A stretch of DNA of 64,000 bases from Chlorogloeopsis fritschii PCC 6912 (GCF_000317285.1 NZ_AJLN01000134.1:1-64000); one strand, 5' to 3'. Shown: positions 26,451 through 36,122, counted from the first letter of the stretch. Notes: generated by a model not told the origin, from the sequence alone. Made by a program: numbers and translations.

Positions 26451-27281
26451 CTAGACTCCATGCTGCTTAAACCATGCTTGCAGGCGTTGCCAACCGTCTT
26501 TGGCTTCTTTTTCACGGTAGGAGGGGCGATAATCAGCAAAAAAGGCATGAGGTGCATCCGGATAGACAACAATTTCTGATTTACTGCTGCTTAACTTCAG
26601 GCGATCGCGCATCTTTTCGACTGTATCGAGGGGTATGCCTGTATCTTTGCCACCATAAAGTCCAAGAACAGGGACTTTTAACTCAGACGCAATATCAACG
26701 GGATGCTTGGGCGTTAATTTTGTGGTGTCACCCACCAATCGCCCGTACCATGCCACACCAGCCTTAACCTTAGGATTGTAAGCGGCGTATAGCCAGGTAA
26801 TACGTCCACCCCAACAGAAGCCTGTAATTCCTAAGCGATCGCCATTACCTTTAGCAGACTTTACAGCCCAACCTACCGTAGCATCGAGATCGGACATTAC
26901 CTGAGCATCAGGTACTTTCGCTACTATTGGGCGAATTTCTTCTATGCTGTTTAACTTAGAAACATCGCCTTGACGTACAAACATTTCCGGAGCGATCGCT
27001 AGGTATCCCAACTTGGCAAAGCGACGGCAGATATCTTGAATGTGCTCGTGTACACCAAATATTTCCTGAATCACCAACACAATCGGAAAATTCTTGCCTG
27101 TAGCAGGCATAGCTCTATAGGCAGGAATTTTGCCATCTTTGACAGGAATTTTCACTTCACCCGCGATTAATCCTTTGGCATCGGTGGTGATGACTTTGGC
27201 AGAAATTGGTTGCACTGCTAGAGCGAAACCCGTTGCCAGGGTGGCAGTGGCAATAAATTGACGGCGCGTTATTTCTTTCAT
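26451..27281 (-). CDS. dienelactone hydrolase-family protein with Tat signal
   Basis: This 276-residue alpha/beta hydrolase is of the dienelactone hydrolase family. The catalytic triad is visible: C156 in GFCWGG, D213 in GGKDTG and H245 in APHAFF. The start [18 protein letters not shown] carries a twin-arginine-type signal (RRQF), so the enzyme is probably exported folded. The longer in-frame start at 27356 adds a repeat-derived N-terminus and is not used. Substrate unknown. Confidence 0.88.
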   Translation of the reverse strand: MKEITRRQFIATATLATGFALAVQPISAKVITTDAKGLIAGEVKIPVKDGKIPAYRAMPATGKNFPIVLVIQEIFGVHEHIQDICRRFAKLGYLAIAPEMFVRQGDVSKLNSIEEIRPIVAKVPDAQVMSDLDATVGWAVKSAKGNGDRLGITGFCWGGRITWLYAAYNPKVKAGVAWYGRLVGDTTKLTPKHPVDIASELKVPVLGLYGGKDTGIPLDTVEKMRDRLKLSSSKSEIVVYPDAPHAFFADYRPSYREKEAKDGWQRLQAWFKQHGV

Positions 27282-27398
27282 AAATAAGGCAGAGGGCAGT
27301 AGGCAGAAGGGAAGACTTGGATAAGGAGAAGGGAAGACAAGGGGCAAGAACATCATTCGATTTCACCGTATCCCCATCTAAGCCTCCGCAAGGGTACT

Positions 27399-27423
27399 CC
27401 CGCCACACCGGAACGGTTGGCGG
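27399..27423. repeat. IS200/IS605 left-end hairpin
   Basis: CCGCCA-C-ACCG-GAA-CGGT-TGGCGG forms a two-part stem with one bulged C, the structure TnpA-type transposases recognise. It mirrors the right-end hairpin. Between it and tnpA lie CCCTTCGGG and ACCCCTTCGGGG palindromes. Confidence 0.7.
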
Positions 27424-27513
27424 TGATGGGGAATTGCGGGATGATTGGAGGTGTACTCTACCCTTCGGGAACGCCAAGGGCGAACGAGAACCCCTTCGGG
27501 GAACGATACCCCT

Positions 27514-27921
27514 TCAATCATCAGGATTGCTTTGCTTCTCAACATAAGATTTAAGTTGTTCAAGGGTGACACCACCGCAGGATGCGACAAAATACGCACC
27601 CGTCCAAAAGACTGGTTTTTTATAAAATTGATTGACTTGTTCATTGAACTCCTTGCGAATTAAGCGGCTTGAAACCGTCTTAAGGTTGTTAACCAGCTTG
27701 CTAACTTCAACATCTGGTGGGTAACTGATAACCAAGTGAACATGGTCTGACTCTCCGTTAAACTCTGTAACTTTGCTTCTCCACTTAGCACAAGTGCTTT
27801 CAAATATCTCTTTCAGCCGATTAAGCATTGACTGGTTGATTACTTTTCTACGATATCTTGTCACTAACACTAAATGAATATTTAAGCTATAAACAGCCCT
27901 ATGGCTTACGTTGTAACTCAT
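27514..27921 (-). CDS. tnpA: IS200/IS605 TnpA transposase (HUH Y1)
   Basis: This full-length 135-residue Y1 transposase has the metal-binding HUH motif HVH at 60-62 (SDHVHLVISYPP) and a likely nucleophilic tyrosine at Y126 (LKSYVEKQ). It cuts and joins single-stranded DNA at the end hairpins. No truncation or frameshift is seen, so it may be active. It is divergent from tnpB, and the two starts lie about 25 bp apart. Confidence 0.93.
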   Translation of the reverse strand: MSYNVSHRAVYSLNIHLVLVTRYRRKVINQSMLNRLKEIFESTCAKWRSKVTEFNGESDHVHLVISYPPDVEVSKLVNNLKTVSSRLIRKEFNEQVNQFYKKPVFWTGAYFVASCGGVTLEQLKSYVEKQSNPDD

Positions 27922-27945
27922 TCCACTAAATGGTATTATCAGTAT

Positions 27946-29205
27946 ATGTTACTCACTTACCAGTACAAACTCAACCCCACACCACAGCAGGTTGTCACGA
28001 TGGAAACCTGGGGTGAGTTGCTACGCCGTCACTACAACTATGCGCTAGGGCAAAGACTGGATTGGTTAAACCGCACAAGGTCACAAATTGACCGTTGTAG
28101 CTTGATTTCGGAACCAATTGGTGAGGTGCCACAAAAAGTTGACTACTATACACAAGCATCCGACCTCAAGCAGACTAAAGAACTGTTTCCCGAATACAAA
28201 AACATCTACGCCGACTGCCAACAACAAAACCTGGTGAGATTAGACAAGGCTTGGAAACAGTGGTTGATGTCAGATAAAAATGGGAAGCGAGGAGGACGAC
28301 CACGGTTTAAAAAGCGTGGTGATATCTGCTCCTTCACTTTCCCTCGTGTTAACTGCGCCAAAGCAGGGGCGCACTTGGTACGTAATATCCTCAAGTTGTC
28401 TAAAATTGGTGAGATTGAGGTGATTTTGCACCGACCAATCCCCGACGGTTTTGAGATTAAACAAGCAACTATTCTCAAGAAAGCTGATGGTTGGTATGTC
28501 AGTTTTTCGCTCTTAGATAAAACCGTACCCGAACCAATACCTGTTGATGAAATTAAAACTGCTACTGGCATAGATGTTGGGCTAGAGAAGTTTTTGACTA
28601 CTGCTGACGGACAAAGCGTTGAAGTGCCTCAGTATTACCGCAAAGCGCAGTCAGTTTTAGTTCGTCAACAGCGAAAGCTTGCGCGTAAAACAAAGGGGTC
28701 TAAAAACTATCAAAAACAGTCTAACAAGGTTGCAAAACTTCATTTGCACGTTGCAAGACAAAGGAAAGAGTTTCACTATCAAGTTGCTCACTGGTTGGTT
28801 AAATCCTATGACTTAATTGTTTTTGAGAACCTGAACATTAAAGGATTAGCTAGAACACGACTGGCTAAGTCGATACTTGATGTTGCTTGGGGTGCATTCC
28901 TCCAAACTATGCAAGCAGTAGCGGTAAGACGCGGCAAGCACTGCCTTGGTGTTGACCCCAGAGGGACAAGTATTAATTGTTCTGGTTGTGGTGCAAGAGT
29001 TGAGAAAACCTTGGCGGTTCGTGTTCATAGCTGTTCTTGTGGTTTAACTATTGACCGCGACTGGAACAGCGCAGTTAATCTTTTAAAACATGGGTCGGTT
29101 GGACTACCGATTCCTGTCTGTGGAGGCTTAGACATTAGTCAGCCTGTGAAGCAGAAAGTCTCATTTGTGAATCTGAGATGCTCCCGCTACACTGCTTGCA
29201 GTTAG
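27946..29205 (+). CDS. tnpB: TnpB RNA-guided nuclease of IS200/IS605
   Basis: This protein of about 419 residues has the split RuvC nuclease: D210 (GIDVGLEKF), E294 (IVFENLNIKG) and the final acidic pair in DRDWNSAVN (about D372). A zinc finger is formed by C345, C348, C363 and C365. All catalytic residues are present. TnpB nucleases cut DNA next to the transposon-associated motif using an RNA from the right end. The stop codon falls in the right-end hairpin. The ATG at 27946 (MLLTYQYKLNPT) is the family start. An upstream in-frame ATG at 27901 overlaps tnpA. Confidence 0.93.
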   Translation: MLLTYQYKLNPTPQQVVTMETWGELLRRHYNYALGQRLDWLNRTRSQIDRCSLISEPIGEVPQKVDYYTQASDLKQTKELFPEYKNIYADCQQQNLVRLDKAWKQWLMSDKNGKRGGRPRFKKRGDICSFTFPRVNCAKAGAHLVRNILKLSKIGEIEVILHRPIPDGFEIKQATILKKADGWYVSFSLLDKTVPEPIPVDEIKTATGIDVGLEKFLTTADGQSVEVPQYYRKAQSVLVRQQRKLARKTKGSKNYQKQSNKVAKLHLHVARQRKEFHYQVAHWLVKSYDLIVFENLNIKGLARTRLAKSILDVAWGAFLQTMQAVAVRRGKHCLGVDPRGTSINCSGCGARVEKTLAVRVHSCSCGLTIDRDWNSAVNLLKHGSVGLPIPVCGGLDISQPVKQKVSFVNLRCSRYTACS

Positions 29206-29221
29206 CGGCGAGGGTTGTCAC
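29090..29221 (+). ncRNA. putative omegaRNA (right-end element RNA)
   Basis: Known TnpB systems make a guide RNA from the 3' part of tnpB plus the right end, with the guide read from the flanking host DNA. Here the scaffold would overlap the tnpB 3' end and the hairpin at 29184-29208. The guide would start at about 29222. The 5' limit is a guess. Confidence 0.35.
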
Positions 29222-29260
29222 AATGTCTCAAGAGGTATCATAATTGAGGACATCTTCAAT

Positions 29261-30208
29261 ATGAGTAAAATACGTGCTGTCGTTGTCGATCCTAATGTGC
29301 AGGGGCGTTTAGTACTGCGTGATGTGGATGCACCCACGCCTGCTGCTAACGAAGCAACGATCCGGGTAGCGGCAATTTCTCTCAACCGAGGTGAGGTGAA
29401 GCGTTCCACCACTGCTGAGGCTGGTTGGCATCCGGGGTGGGATTTGGCGGGAACAGTAGAAACCCCTGCTGCTGATGGTTCTGGGTTCGGTAAAGGAACG
29501 CGGGTTGTCGGTTTACTTCGTTCTGGAGCTTGGGCAGAATTAGTAGCAGTACCAACCCACTCGCTAGCAGAATTACCACCATCAGTATCCTTTGCTCAGG
29601 CTGCTACTTTGCCTGTAGCTGGTTTAACAGCTTACCATGCTCTACTCAAAGGTGGTTTGCTTTTGGCTCGCCCCGTATTAGTCACAGGTGCATCTGGTGG
29701 TGTTGGTAACTTCGCCATTCAACTAGCACGTCTTAGTGGTGCCCAAGTAATAGCACATATTCGCACTCCAGAATATGAGTCTTTTGTTAAAAATGCCGGA
29801 GCGGATTCTGTTGTCATTGGTGAAGAACTCTCACCAGCTAGTAAGTATGGCCCTTATCATTTGATTGTCGAATCAGTAGGTGGCAAGACTTTAGGAACAG
29901 CTTTAGGCTTGTTGGCAGAAAATGGAGTGACAGTGCTACTTGGTGTTTCTGGGGGAGCAGAGGTAACATTCGATGCACAACGCTTTTTTGCGACAGGTGG
30001 TGCGAGTTTATACGGCTTAATATTGTTTCACGAACTACAACGAGAATCAGCAGCAATTGGATTAACAAGGCTTGTGAATTTGGTAGCAGCAGGTAAGTTG
30101 CATCCACATATCGATTTAGAAGCTTCTTGGATAGAAGTTGCTGATGTAGCACAAAAACTGCTCGACAGAAGTTTTCCTGGAAAGGCGATATTGCATATCG
30201 CGGATTAG
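29261..30208 (+). CDS. zinc-independent quinone oxidoreductase-like MDR family protein
   Basis: This 315-residue medium-chain dehydrogenase/reductase has an N-terminal GroES-like domain (about 1-120). The Rossmann domain contains VLVTGASGGVGNFAIQLA (NAD(P)H site), and EQ-type zinc ligands are absent, as in QOR enzymes. It probably reduces quinones or enones with NADPH. The insertion sequence ends only 40 bp upstream, so the native promoter may have been displaced, or transcripts may read in from tnpB. Confidence 0.85.
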   Translation: MSKIRAVVVDPNVQGRLVLRDVDAPTPAANEATIRVAAISLNRGEVKRSTTAEAGWHPGWDLAGTVETPAADGSGFGKGTRVVGLLRSGAWAELVAVPTHSLAELPPSVSFAQAATLPVAGLTAYHALLKGGLLLARPVLVTGASGGVGNFAIQLARLSGAQVIAHIRTPEYESFVKNAGADSVVIGEELSPASKYGPYHLIVESVGGKTLGTALGLLAENGVTVLLGVSGGAEVTFDAQRFFATGGASLYGLILFHELQRESAAIGLTRLVNLVAAGKLHPHIDLEASWIEVADVAQKLLDRSFPGKAILHIAD

Positions 30209-30269
30209 ACACATAGGGCATCTAAAATTAGAGCGATCGCTATTCCCGCACGAGCAATCGCTACTTTTT

Positions 30270-31493
30270 TTAGACAAATTGCACCACACCCCATTGTCCA
30301 TTCGTTAACCAATCAGGATCGGATTTTGGCACTTGCTCAACAACTTCAGGTGGAATACCTGCTGCTACTTCTGATTTGAGAGTACGTAGAGCTACTATTG
30401 GAACAGGTAAATATGACACTATATCTGCAAAATTAGTCGTATAATCCCAGTGCCTATCTCCCAACAATCTGCGATAATTTGCGTCACCTTTGATAATCAG
30501 CAAACTTGCATTTGCTAACTCATTTTTGAGTGAATCTGGTATTTCCCAAAATGCTAAAGGCGATGTCCAAAAATAATCATCGCCTAGAACTAATTGCCCT
30601 GCTGTCATATATGATTGCAACCTTTCACCAACAACTGAAACTTTTTCATAGCCAGATGTTGCTAAAAACTCTGCTGTATCGTTTACATCTTTAATCATGG
30701 CATCAGAAACAAAAGTAGGGTGAGGTTTCAAGTGCAGCTTAACTTGACTAGCAATACCACTACCTAATAGAAACTCTACTAAACATAAGTCACAAACAAG
30801 TTCAAACCCAGCATTATCGACGATAAAATCAATTCGCTTACCTGGATTATTAAGTAATAGCTCCGTGACTTTAGACACATCATTTACTAAAATATGAGCT
30901 TCTTGGCTTTCGATGTCAAAACGACTGCGATTTGCCTCAAATGCTGACCATAAACTCAAGTCAACTCGATTACCCCAAAGTGCAAAATATATTAGTGCAG
31001 TCAAAGCAATCTGGTTAATCTGACTATGTTTTTGGGATTCTTCTAACCAATTTGTTACTTGAGTGCCCAGAGCGATAATTGCATCTAGAGATGTGTTTAA
31101 ACCTTGAGTTTTTTGCAATTGAAACGGATCTACACCTTGCCATTCACCGGGAAGAAAATAATTAGTAATGTTGAGAATGAGCCGATAAAAATAAGTTTCG
31201 GCAAAGAACCAAGGAATATCTACCCAACGTTGCCCCTTGTATGGTTCTAGATATTTATCCCAAGCTGCAAAATCTACATTAGTATCATTTATCAAAGGTA
31301 ATAAATAACCCGATGGCAGTTCATTGGCTAAGTTTTCTAAACTTGCATTGATGTGAGGTGAAAAATTATTTTCAGCAATAACTCGGCGAGCAATTCCAGG
31401 CATTCTTTGAGTGACTGTAAACTCAGTGAAAGTGCCGCGTTCTGAGCCTAACAGGGGTTCTGGCAGGGGTAATTTGGGAATTTGTGATTTCAT
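30270..31493 (-). CDS. ARMT1/DUF89-family damage-control phosphatase
   Basis: This protein of about 407 residues has the family blocks YFALWGNRVDLS, FIVDNAGFELVCDL (metal-binding Asp/Asn) and IIKGDANYRRLLGD. DUF89 enzymes are metal-dependent phosphatases thought to remove damaged phospho-sugars. ARMT1 has also been called a carboxyl methyltransferase. The ATG at 31493 is preferred over the TTG at 31499. It is convergent with the quinone oxidoreductase gene, and the kinase genes lie upstream on the same strand. Confidence 0.88.
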   Translation of the reverse strand: MKSQIPKLPLPEPLLGSERGTFTEFTVTQRMPGIARRVIAENNFSPHINASLENLANELPSGYLLPLINDTNVDFAAWDKYLEPYKGQRWVDIPWFFAETYFYRLILNITNYFLPGEWQGVDPFQLQKTQGLNTSLDAIIALGTQVTNWLEESQKHSQINQIALTALIYFALWGNRVDLSLWSAFEANRSRFDIESQEAHILVNDVSKVTELLLNNPGKRIDFIVDNAGFELVCDLCLVEFLLGSGIASQVKLHLKPHPTFVSDAMIKDVNDTAEFLATSGYEKVSVVGERLQSYMTAGQLVLGDDYFWTSPLAFWEIPDSLKNELANASLLIIKGDANYRRLLGDRHWDYTTNFADIVSYLPVPIVALRTLKSEVAAGIPPEVVEQVPKSDPDWLTNGQWGVVQFV

Positions 31494-31602
31494 CACCAAA
31501 ATTTTCTCTTGTAAAGATTCAGGTCAACAAACAGGATAAGTGAAGTATAAGCAGTTTGATGACCAGAAGCAGGAATCCTTAAGAGGAAACTTGGGGAGAA
31601 TG

Positions 31603-33090
31603 TCACCGAAGCGGTAAAGCGATCGCAAATTCAGTTCCTTGCCCTGCTTGAGACATAAAACTGAGTTGTCCGCCGTGTTTTTCCTCTATAATTTGACGAG
31701 AAATCGATAATCCCATTCCTGTGCCCTTGCCAACCGCTTTGGTTGTAAAAAGGTAATCAAACATCTTCTGTTGAACTTCTGGCGGTATACCAATACCGTT
31801 ATCTGCAATCCGAATTACAACATATTCATCCGCCACAGCTGTTTGAATCCGAATCTGTGGGGTTGGGTACTGGTGAGTCCAGCACGTTGCGGAGGTTTCC
31901 TCCGTTGTAGCGACTGGCATAGACGCCCGGTAGACAGGCGTAGCCTGGCTTCTCGGAGAGTGGGCGGCTTCTCGTAGAGTACCCGAAGGGGGATTGGGTA
32001 CTGGTGATTGGGTATCGGGAAAAGCTCTTCCTAGTCCCCAGTCCCTAGTCCCTAGTCCCTCTTCTAGAGCATCGATCGCATTTGCCAGAATGTTCATAAA
32101 CACCTGATTGAGCAGTCCTGGATAACACTCCAATTTAGGCAATTCCCCGTAGTTCTTAATCACTTCAATTGCAGGGCGATCGCCTACAGCTTTCAAGCGA
32201 TGTCCCAAAATAGTTAGCGTACTCTCCAATCCATCATGAACATTTACCTGCACTTTGGCTGTGGCATCAGAACGCGAGAAATTTCGCAGAGAAATCGAGA
32301 TGTCTTTAATTCGCTCTGTACTTAATTTCATTGATTTCAGTAGTTTGAGCAAATCTTGTAGTATAAATTCAATATCAAATTCTCCTAGCGTTTGTTCTAG
32401 CTTCAGTGCTGCTTCCGGATAAGACTGCTGATAAAACTCAATTATCTGCGTTAAATCGGATACATACTCAAACGCTGGCGCGAGGTTGCTTACAAGACAT
32501 CCAATTGGATTGTTAAGTTCATGGGCGATACCAGCAACTAGTTGCCCCAAAGCTGACATCTTCTCATTTTGAACCAAATGCAGCTGCGATCGCTGTAACT
32601 CCTGCAAGGCTTGAGAGAGTTCAGATGTTCGCTCACTTACGCGCTGTTCAAGAATTTCATTCCCTTGCTGTAGTTGTGTGTTCTTCTCTTCCAGCGTTTT
32701 AGTCAAATGTCGCAGTTGTAAGTGAACATTGACTCTAGCAAGAACTTCTTGTTCTTCAAAGGGTTTGGTGATGTAATCTACTGCACCCAACGACAGCCCT
32801 TTTACTTTGCTATCTGTATCTGCCAGCGCCGTTGTAAAAATAATTGGAATGGTTTGAGTTGCTGGATTGGCTTTTAAACGGGTACAAGTTTCAAAACCAT
32901 CCATCCCCGGCATTTGCACATCTAACAAAATCAATTCAGGAAATTGCTGCTGGACAATATTGATGGCACTAGCTCCATCCATCGCCATACGAATTTTTAA
33001 CCCCACTTGTTTGAGCGCTTGAGATAGCACAGACAAGTTAGTTGAGTTATCATCCACAATTAAAATAAATCCGGTCGCTGAGTGATGCAT
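31603..33090 (-). CDS. response-regulator/histidine kinase with repeat-derived insertion
   Basis: This 495-residue protein has a receiver domain (phospho-acceptor D57), a coiled coil (130-170), HisKA (H190 in GIAHELNNP) and an ATPase domain (N box near 328-342, DNGIGIP at 430, GTGMGLS near 457). Between the N box and the rest of the ATPase domain, residues 346-410 are low in complexity and derive from tandem GGGACTA and small palindromic repeats. The frame is preserved. It starts 6 bp after the hybrid kinase, so the two form one phosphorelay operon. Whether it still binds ATP is uncertain. Confidence 0.88.
   Translation of the reverse strand: MHHSATGFILIVDDNSTNLSVLSQALKQVGLKIRMAMDGASAINIVQQQFPELILLDVQMPGMDGFETCTRLKANPATQTIPIIFTTALADTDSKVKGLSLGAVDYITKPFEEQEVLARVNVHLQLRHLTKTLEEKNTQLQQGNEILEQRVSERTSELSQALQELQRSQLHLVQNEKMSALGQLVAGIAHELNNPIGCLVSNLAPAFEYVSDLTQIIEFYQQSYPEAALKLEQTLGEFDIEFILQDLLKLLKSMKLSTERIKDISISLRNFSRSDATAKVQVNVHDGLESTLTILGHRLKAVGDRPAIEVIKNYGELPKLECYPGLLNQVFMNILANAIDALEEGLGTRDWGLGRAFPDTQSPVPNPPSGTLREAAHSPRSQATPVYRASMPVATTEETSATCWTHQYPTPQIRIQTAVADEYVVIRIADNGIGIPPEVQQKMFDYLFTTKAVGKGTGMGLSISRQIIEEKHGGQLSFMSQAGQGTEFAIALPLR
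31861..32055. repeat. repeat cluster inside the kinase gene
   Basis: This segment holds AGTCCCT heptamers, two TTGGGTACTGGTGA copies and palindromes such as GGAGGTTTCCTCC and AGACGCCCGGTAGACAGGCG. These repeat types otherwise lie between genes here, yet they are read in frame as 65 residues. Confidence 0.75.
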
Positions 33091-33096
33091 AATTTG

Positions 33097-35892
33097 TCAA
33101 AAGTTGTTGACTAAAGATTGAAGAAACGTTGTGAGTGCATTTAATTCACAGTCTTCTGCAAGGTTTGAGATTTTTTGAGCAAAGACTGCCAATTGAGGAT
33201 CTGCTGCTTTAAGTTTTTCAACAGCCTCTACAAGTTCATCCAAGTCTCCCATTTCGATTAACTGATTCAGATGCTGCAAATCTTCTATCGAAGGTGCTTT
33301 GATAGTTTCTGAAGTCATGTCATCAGTAATGTTGGCTGCTGTAGCGACAGGTTCAGTTTTGGTGTCATAAACCCACTCTAATTTGAGGTAACGTTGAATC
33401 AACAGAAGTAGGCTCTCAGCCTCGATTGGTTTTGGTAAAAATTCATTCGCACCTGCATCCACACTTTTGAACTGATCCGCTTCAAACACACTCGCGGAAG
33501 AAGCAATCACAGGCGTATCTTTGAACTGAGATAACTGACGCAGATGTCTAAGCATCTCAAAGCCATCCACGATCGGCATCACTAAATCAGTAACGATCAA
33601 GTCAGGATTCTCCGTCACCGCTTTGTCTAACCCTTCTTGCCCGTTGATGGCTTCTACTACTTCAAAACCGATTGGTTCCAGTAAACTATTTAAAACAGAG
33701 CGGTTCTCCCAGCGATCGTCAACAACCAGCACCTTACGGATTACTCCTTGATAGCCGACGATCGTGCCCTGCCGAACAGATCTAGAGGAATGTGCCCAGT
33801 TTTGGGCTTCGGGCAATTCTACATCAAACCAGAACGTGCTGCCTTGACCTAATTCGCTTTGCACCTCCAGCATACTGCCCATCAGCAAAGCAATTTTTTG
33901 ACTAATTGCCAAGCCAAGCCCAGTTCCTTCGGCTTGTGTTTTAGTATTTCCCACTTGCTCAAACGGCATAAAAATTTTCTCTAATTCCTCTGGTTTCATG
34001 CCAACACCAGTATCCTGAATCTGGAAGCGAGTTTTGTAAGAGTTTTGAGGTGATTTTTCTATCGTGCCTACCTTGAAGGTGACACTACCTTGCTCGGTGA
34101 ATTTAATGGCATTTCCTAACAAATTAATAATCACTTGGCGTAAACGCTTCTCATCACCTCGAACACCCGTGGGCAAGTCTGCATCGGGTTGATAAACGAA
34201 AGCAATTCCTTTTTGCTCGGCACGAATCCGACAAATTTCGGCAATACCTTGTAGAAATGACGGAAAATGGAAATCACTGGGACTAAGTTCCATTTTCTGT
34301 GCCTCAATTTTAGCTAAGTCAAGAATATCGTTGATTAGCATCAACAGGTGAGAGCCGCATTGGTGAATAATGTTGATACCTTTGCGCCCCTTATCAGTCA
34401 TTGGTTCTGAGCGCAGGAGAATTTGAGCGTAACCAAGAATGCCGTTTAGGGGCGTGCGTAACTCATGGCTCATATTAGCGAGGAAGTCGCTTTTGGCTTT
34501 ACTGGCATTGTCTGCCGCTTCTTTGGCGTATTTCAATTCTGCGGTGCGTTGTTCTACCCGCAGTTCAAGTTCTTGATTGGTTTTTTCCAGAGCAGTGAAA
34601 GAGTCTCGTAACTGTTGTGCCATGCGGTTAAAAGATTGAGCAAGCACACCCAGTTCTTTCACGCCTGAAGTTTCAACTTCTTGATCTAACTCTCCTTGTG
34701 CGATCGCCTCCGAAGCCCGACTCAAACGTAAAATAGGTCGAGCAATCCAGCGAGAGGTATAAATGCCCAAAACAGTTGCTAGTACCAGTGCAATGATACA
34801 CAACCAAATGGTGTTGAGAGTGTTTGCATTAATTTGTCCCATGAAGTCTGATTCGGGCATGGCGACAACAACTAACCAATCTAGCCCCCATTCGTCTTGC
34901 CAGGGAGAAACTTGGACAAACTGGCGCTGTCCATTCACTATGAAATCTAGCTGCTGGCTAATTTTAATAGTTTTTAGATCGCCAAATTTCTCAGTCAGAT
35001 AATTCGATGTCGCTTGAATTAAGGTATCTTTAATTTGAGTGCCTTGTAATCGCTGTGGTTTTTGAGAAACCACTGAAAATACTGGAGTATCGCTGGAGCT
35101 AGCCACCAAAAAGCCAGTGCGTTCCAGAATGAAAATCTTACTTGATTGGCTGACTTTAATTTGACGCAGAAAATCACTGATTTGTGAAAGGCGCTGTTCT
35201 ACACCAATACTACCGATCAGATTTCCTTGCTGATCATAAATAGGTCGGCTAGTGGCGAGTGCCAAGGGATAGTTATTAGTTTCCCATTGATAAATTTCGC
35301 TCCATCCTGGTTTGCCAGTTTCAACGCTCTTGGTGTACCAGCCTTCCTTCTGAAATTGGTAATTTTTGGTAATTTCAAATAATTTTACTGGCTTGCCTTG
35401 AGTATCAGTTGTGTAGTTGTACAAATCACGATTGCCATAACGATTAAGCAACACCAAACTGATATCTGGGTTGCCGTGATTTGGAATTGTAGACTCGCGG
35501 TAGTATCCAGAAGCAATAAAGTTTCCTGTTTTAGAACCGTAAAGGATATAGCCAACATTATAGGTTTTGACTTGCTTAAATAAGAACTGAGCTAAACGAT
35601 CTGGATTTTCTGGATTCAGCAATCCTAAATCGATTTGCTCTCCATTAATTTGAGTTAGATAACGAGTAGCTGCGGCATAACTGTCAAGATGTTGATCGAT
35701 GCGATCGCCTACTTCAGTCTGCAAGTTTACAACCATTTCGTTGATTGCTTTTTGCCCGTTTCGTAGAGAAAGGTATCCAGTCAGTCCTACTGCTGCAAAG
35801 ATTTGTAGAATGAACGGAACAACTAAAACAATTCGTAGGGGAACTTTATCAGATACTTTAGAAACCGCATGAATTATAGGCTTAAATAGCAT
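33097..35892 (-). CDS. hybrid sensor histidine kinase (Cache-HAMP-HisKA-HATPase-REC)
   Basis: This 931-residue membrane sensor has a transmembrane helix at 20-42 and a periplasmic dCache-like sensor (45-350; SGYYRES, GWSEIYQWETNNYPLALATS). A second helix lies at 360-380, followed by HAMP, a coiled coil, HisKA (H476 in NMSHELRTPLNG), HATPase (N box LLGNAIKFTE, GTGLGLA) and a receiver domain (D769 in LIVTDLVMP). An acidic helical tail of about 80 residues ends the protein. It presumably senses a small extracellular ligand and passes phosphate to the adjacent REC-kinase. No DNA-binding output domain is present in either protein. Confidence 0.92.
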   Translation of the reverse strand: MLFKPIIHAVSKVSDKVPLRIVLVVPFILQIFAAVGLTGYLSLRNGQKAINEMVVNLQTEVGDRIDQHLDSYAAATRYLTQINGEQIDLGLLNPENPDRLAQFLFKQVKTYNVGYILYGSKTGNFIASGYYRESTIPNHGNPDISLVLLNRYGNRDLYNYTTDTQGKPVKLFEITKNYQFQKEGWYTKSVETGKPGWSEIYQWETNNYPLALATSRPIYDQQGNLIGSIGVEQRLSQISDFLRQIKVSQSSKIFILERTGFLVASSSDTPVFSVVSQKPQRLQGTQIKDTLIQATSNYLTEKFGDLKTIKISQQLDFIVNGQRQFVQVSPWQDEWGLDWLVVVAMPESDFMGQINANTLNTIWLCIIALVLATVLGIYTSRWIARPILRLSRASEAIAQGELDQEVETSGVKELGVLAQSFNRMAQQLRDSFTALEKTNQELELRVEQRTAELKYAKEAADNASKAKSDFLANMSHELRTPLNGILGYAQILLRSEPMTDKGRKGINIIHQCGSHLLMLINDILDLAKIEAQKMELSPSDFHFPSFLQGIAEICRIRAEQKGIAFVYQPDADLPTGVRGDEKRLRQVIINLLGNAIKFTEQGSVTFKVGTIEKSPQNSYKTRFQIQDTGVGMKPEELEKIFMPFEQVGNTKTQAEGTGLGLAISQKIALLMGSMLEVQSELGQGSTFWFDVELPEAQNWAHSSRSVRQGTIVGYQGVIRKVLVVDDRWENRSVLNSLLEPIGFEVVEAINGQEGLDKAVTENPDLIVTDLVMPIVDGFEMLRHLRQLSQFKDTPVIASSASVFEADQFKSVDAGANEFLPKPIEAESLLLLIQRYLKLEWVYDTKTEPVATAANITDDMTSETIKAPSIEDLQHLNQLIEMGDLDELVEAVEKLKAADPQLAVFAQKISNLAEDCELNALTTFLQSLVNNF

Positions 35893-36059
35893 GGTAATAA
35901 GAAGCTTTCAACATAACATAAGATGTATATTTATAGTTCCCATCAAGAGTCAAAAATTTCAGGTTCTCGCGCAATTTTGTTGATGGGTGTTAAAAGGAAC
36001 TAGGGGCTAGGGACAAACAGAGGACAGGGGGAGATGCGGAGAATCTATCAAAAACATTC

Positions 36060-36101
36060 CCCGTGTCCCCTTGTCTCCGTGTCCCCTTGTCTCCGTGTCC
36101 C
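36060..36101. repeat. tandem repeat GTCTCCGTGTCCCCTT
   Basis: About three 17-base units of CCGTGTCCCCTTGTCT lie just before the glutamine synthetase-like gene. A frame through them would extend that gene upstream, but the extension is repeat-encoded and is rejected. Confidence 0.7.
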
Positions 36102-36122
36102 ACTTTCCCCTCCCCAACTGCG

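Larger units (their letters stand above)
27367..29221. mobile_element. complete IS200/IS605-family insertion sequence
   Basis: The element has divergent tnpA and tnpB flanked by matching subterminal hairpins. The left hairpin has CCGCCA (27400-27405) pairing with TGGCGG (27418-27423). The right has CCGCTA (29184-29189) pairing with TAGCGG (29203-29208). Both have an inner stem, start ACNG.. and share one unpaired C (27406 and 29190). Both are preceded by CTC. TTCAC (27362-27366) precedes the left end and GTCAC (29217-29221) closes the right end. I therefore place the borders at 27367 and 29221. The borders are inferred and the hairpins are observed. Confidence 0.8.

Noticed and set aside
26264-26579. 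Two overlapping Pro/Cys-rich frames
   Set aside because: They are produced by the heptamer array, whose periodicity opens several frames at once.
36063-36122. Upstream extension of the glutamine synthetase-like gene
   Set aside because: Encoded by tandem repeats; family homology starts at the ATG at 36123.
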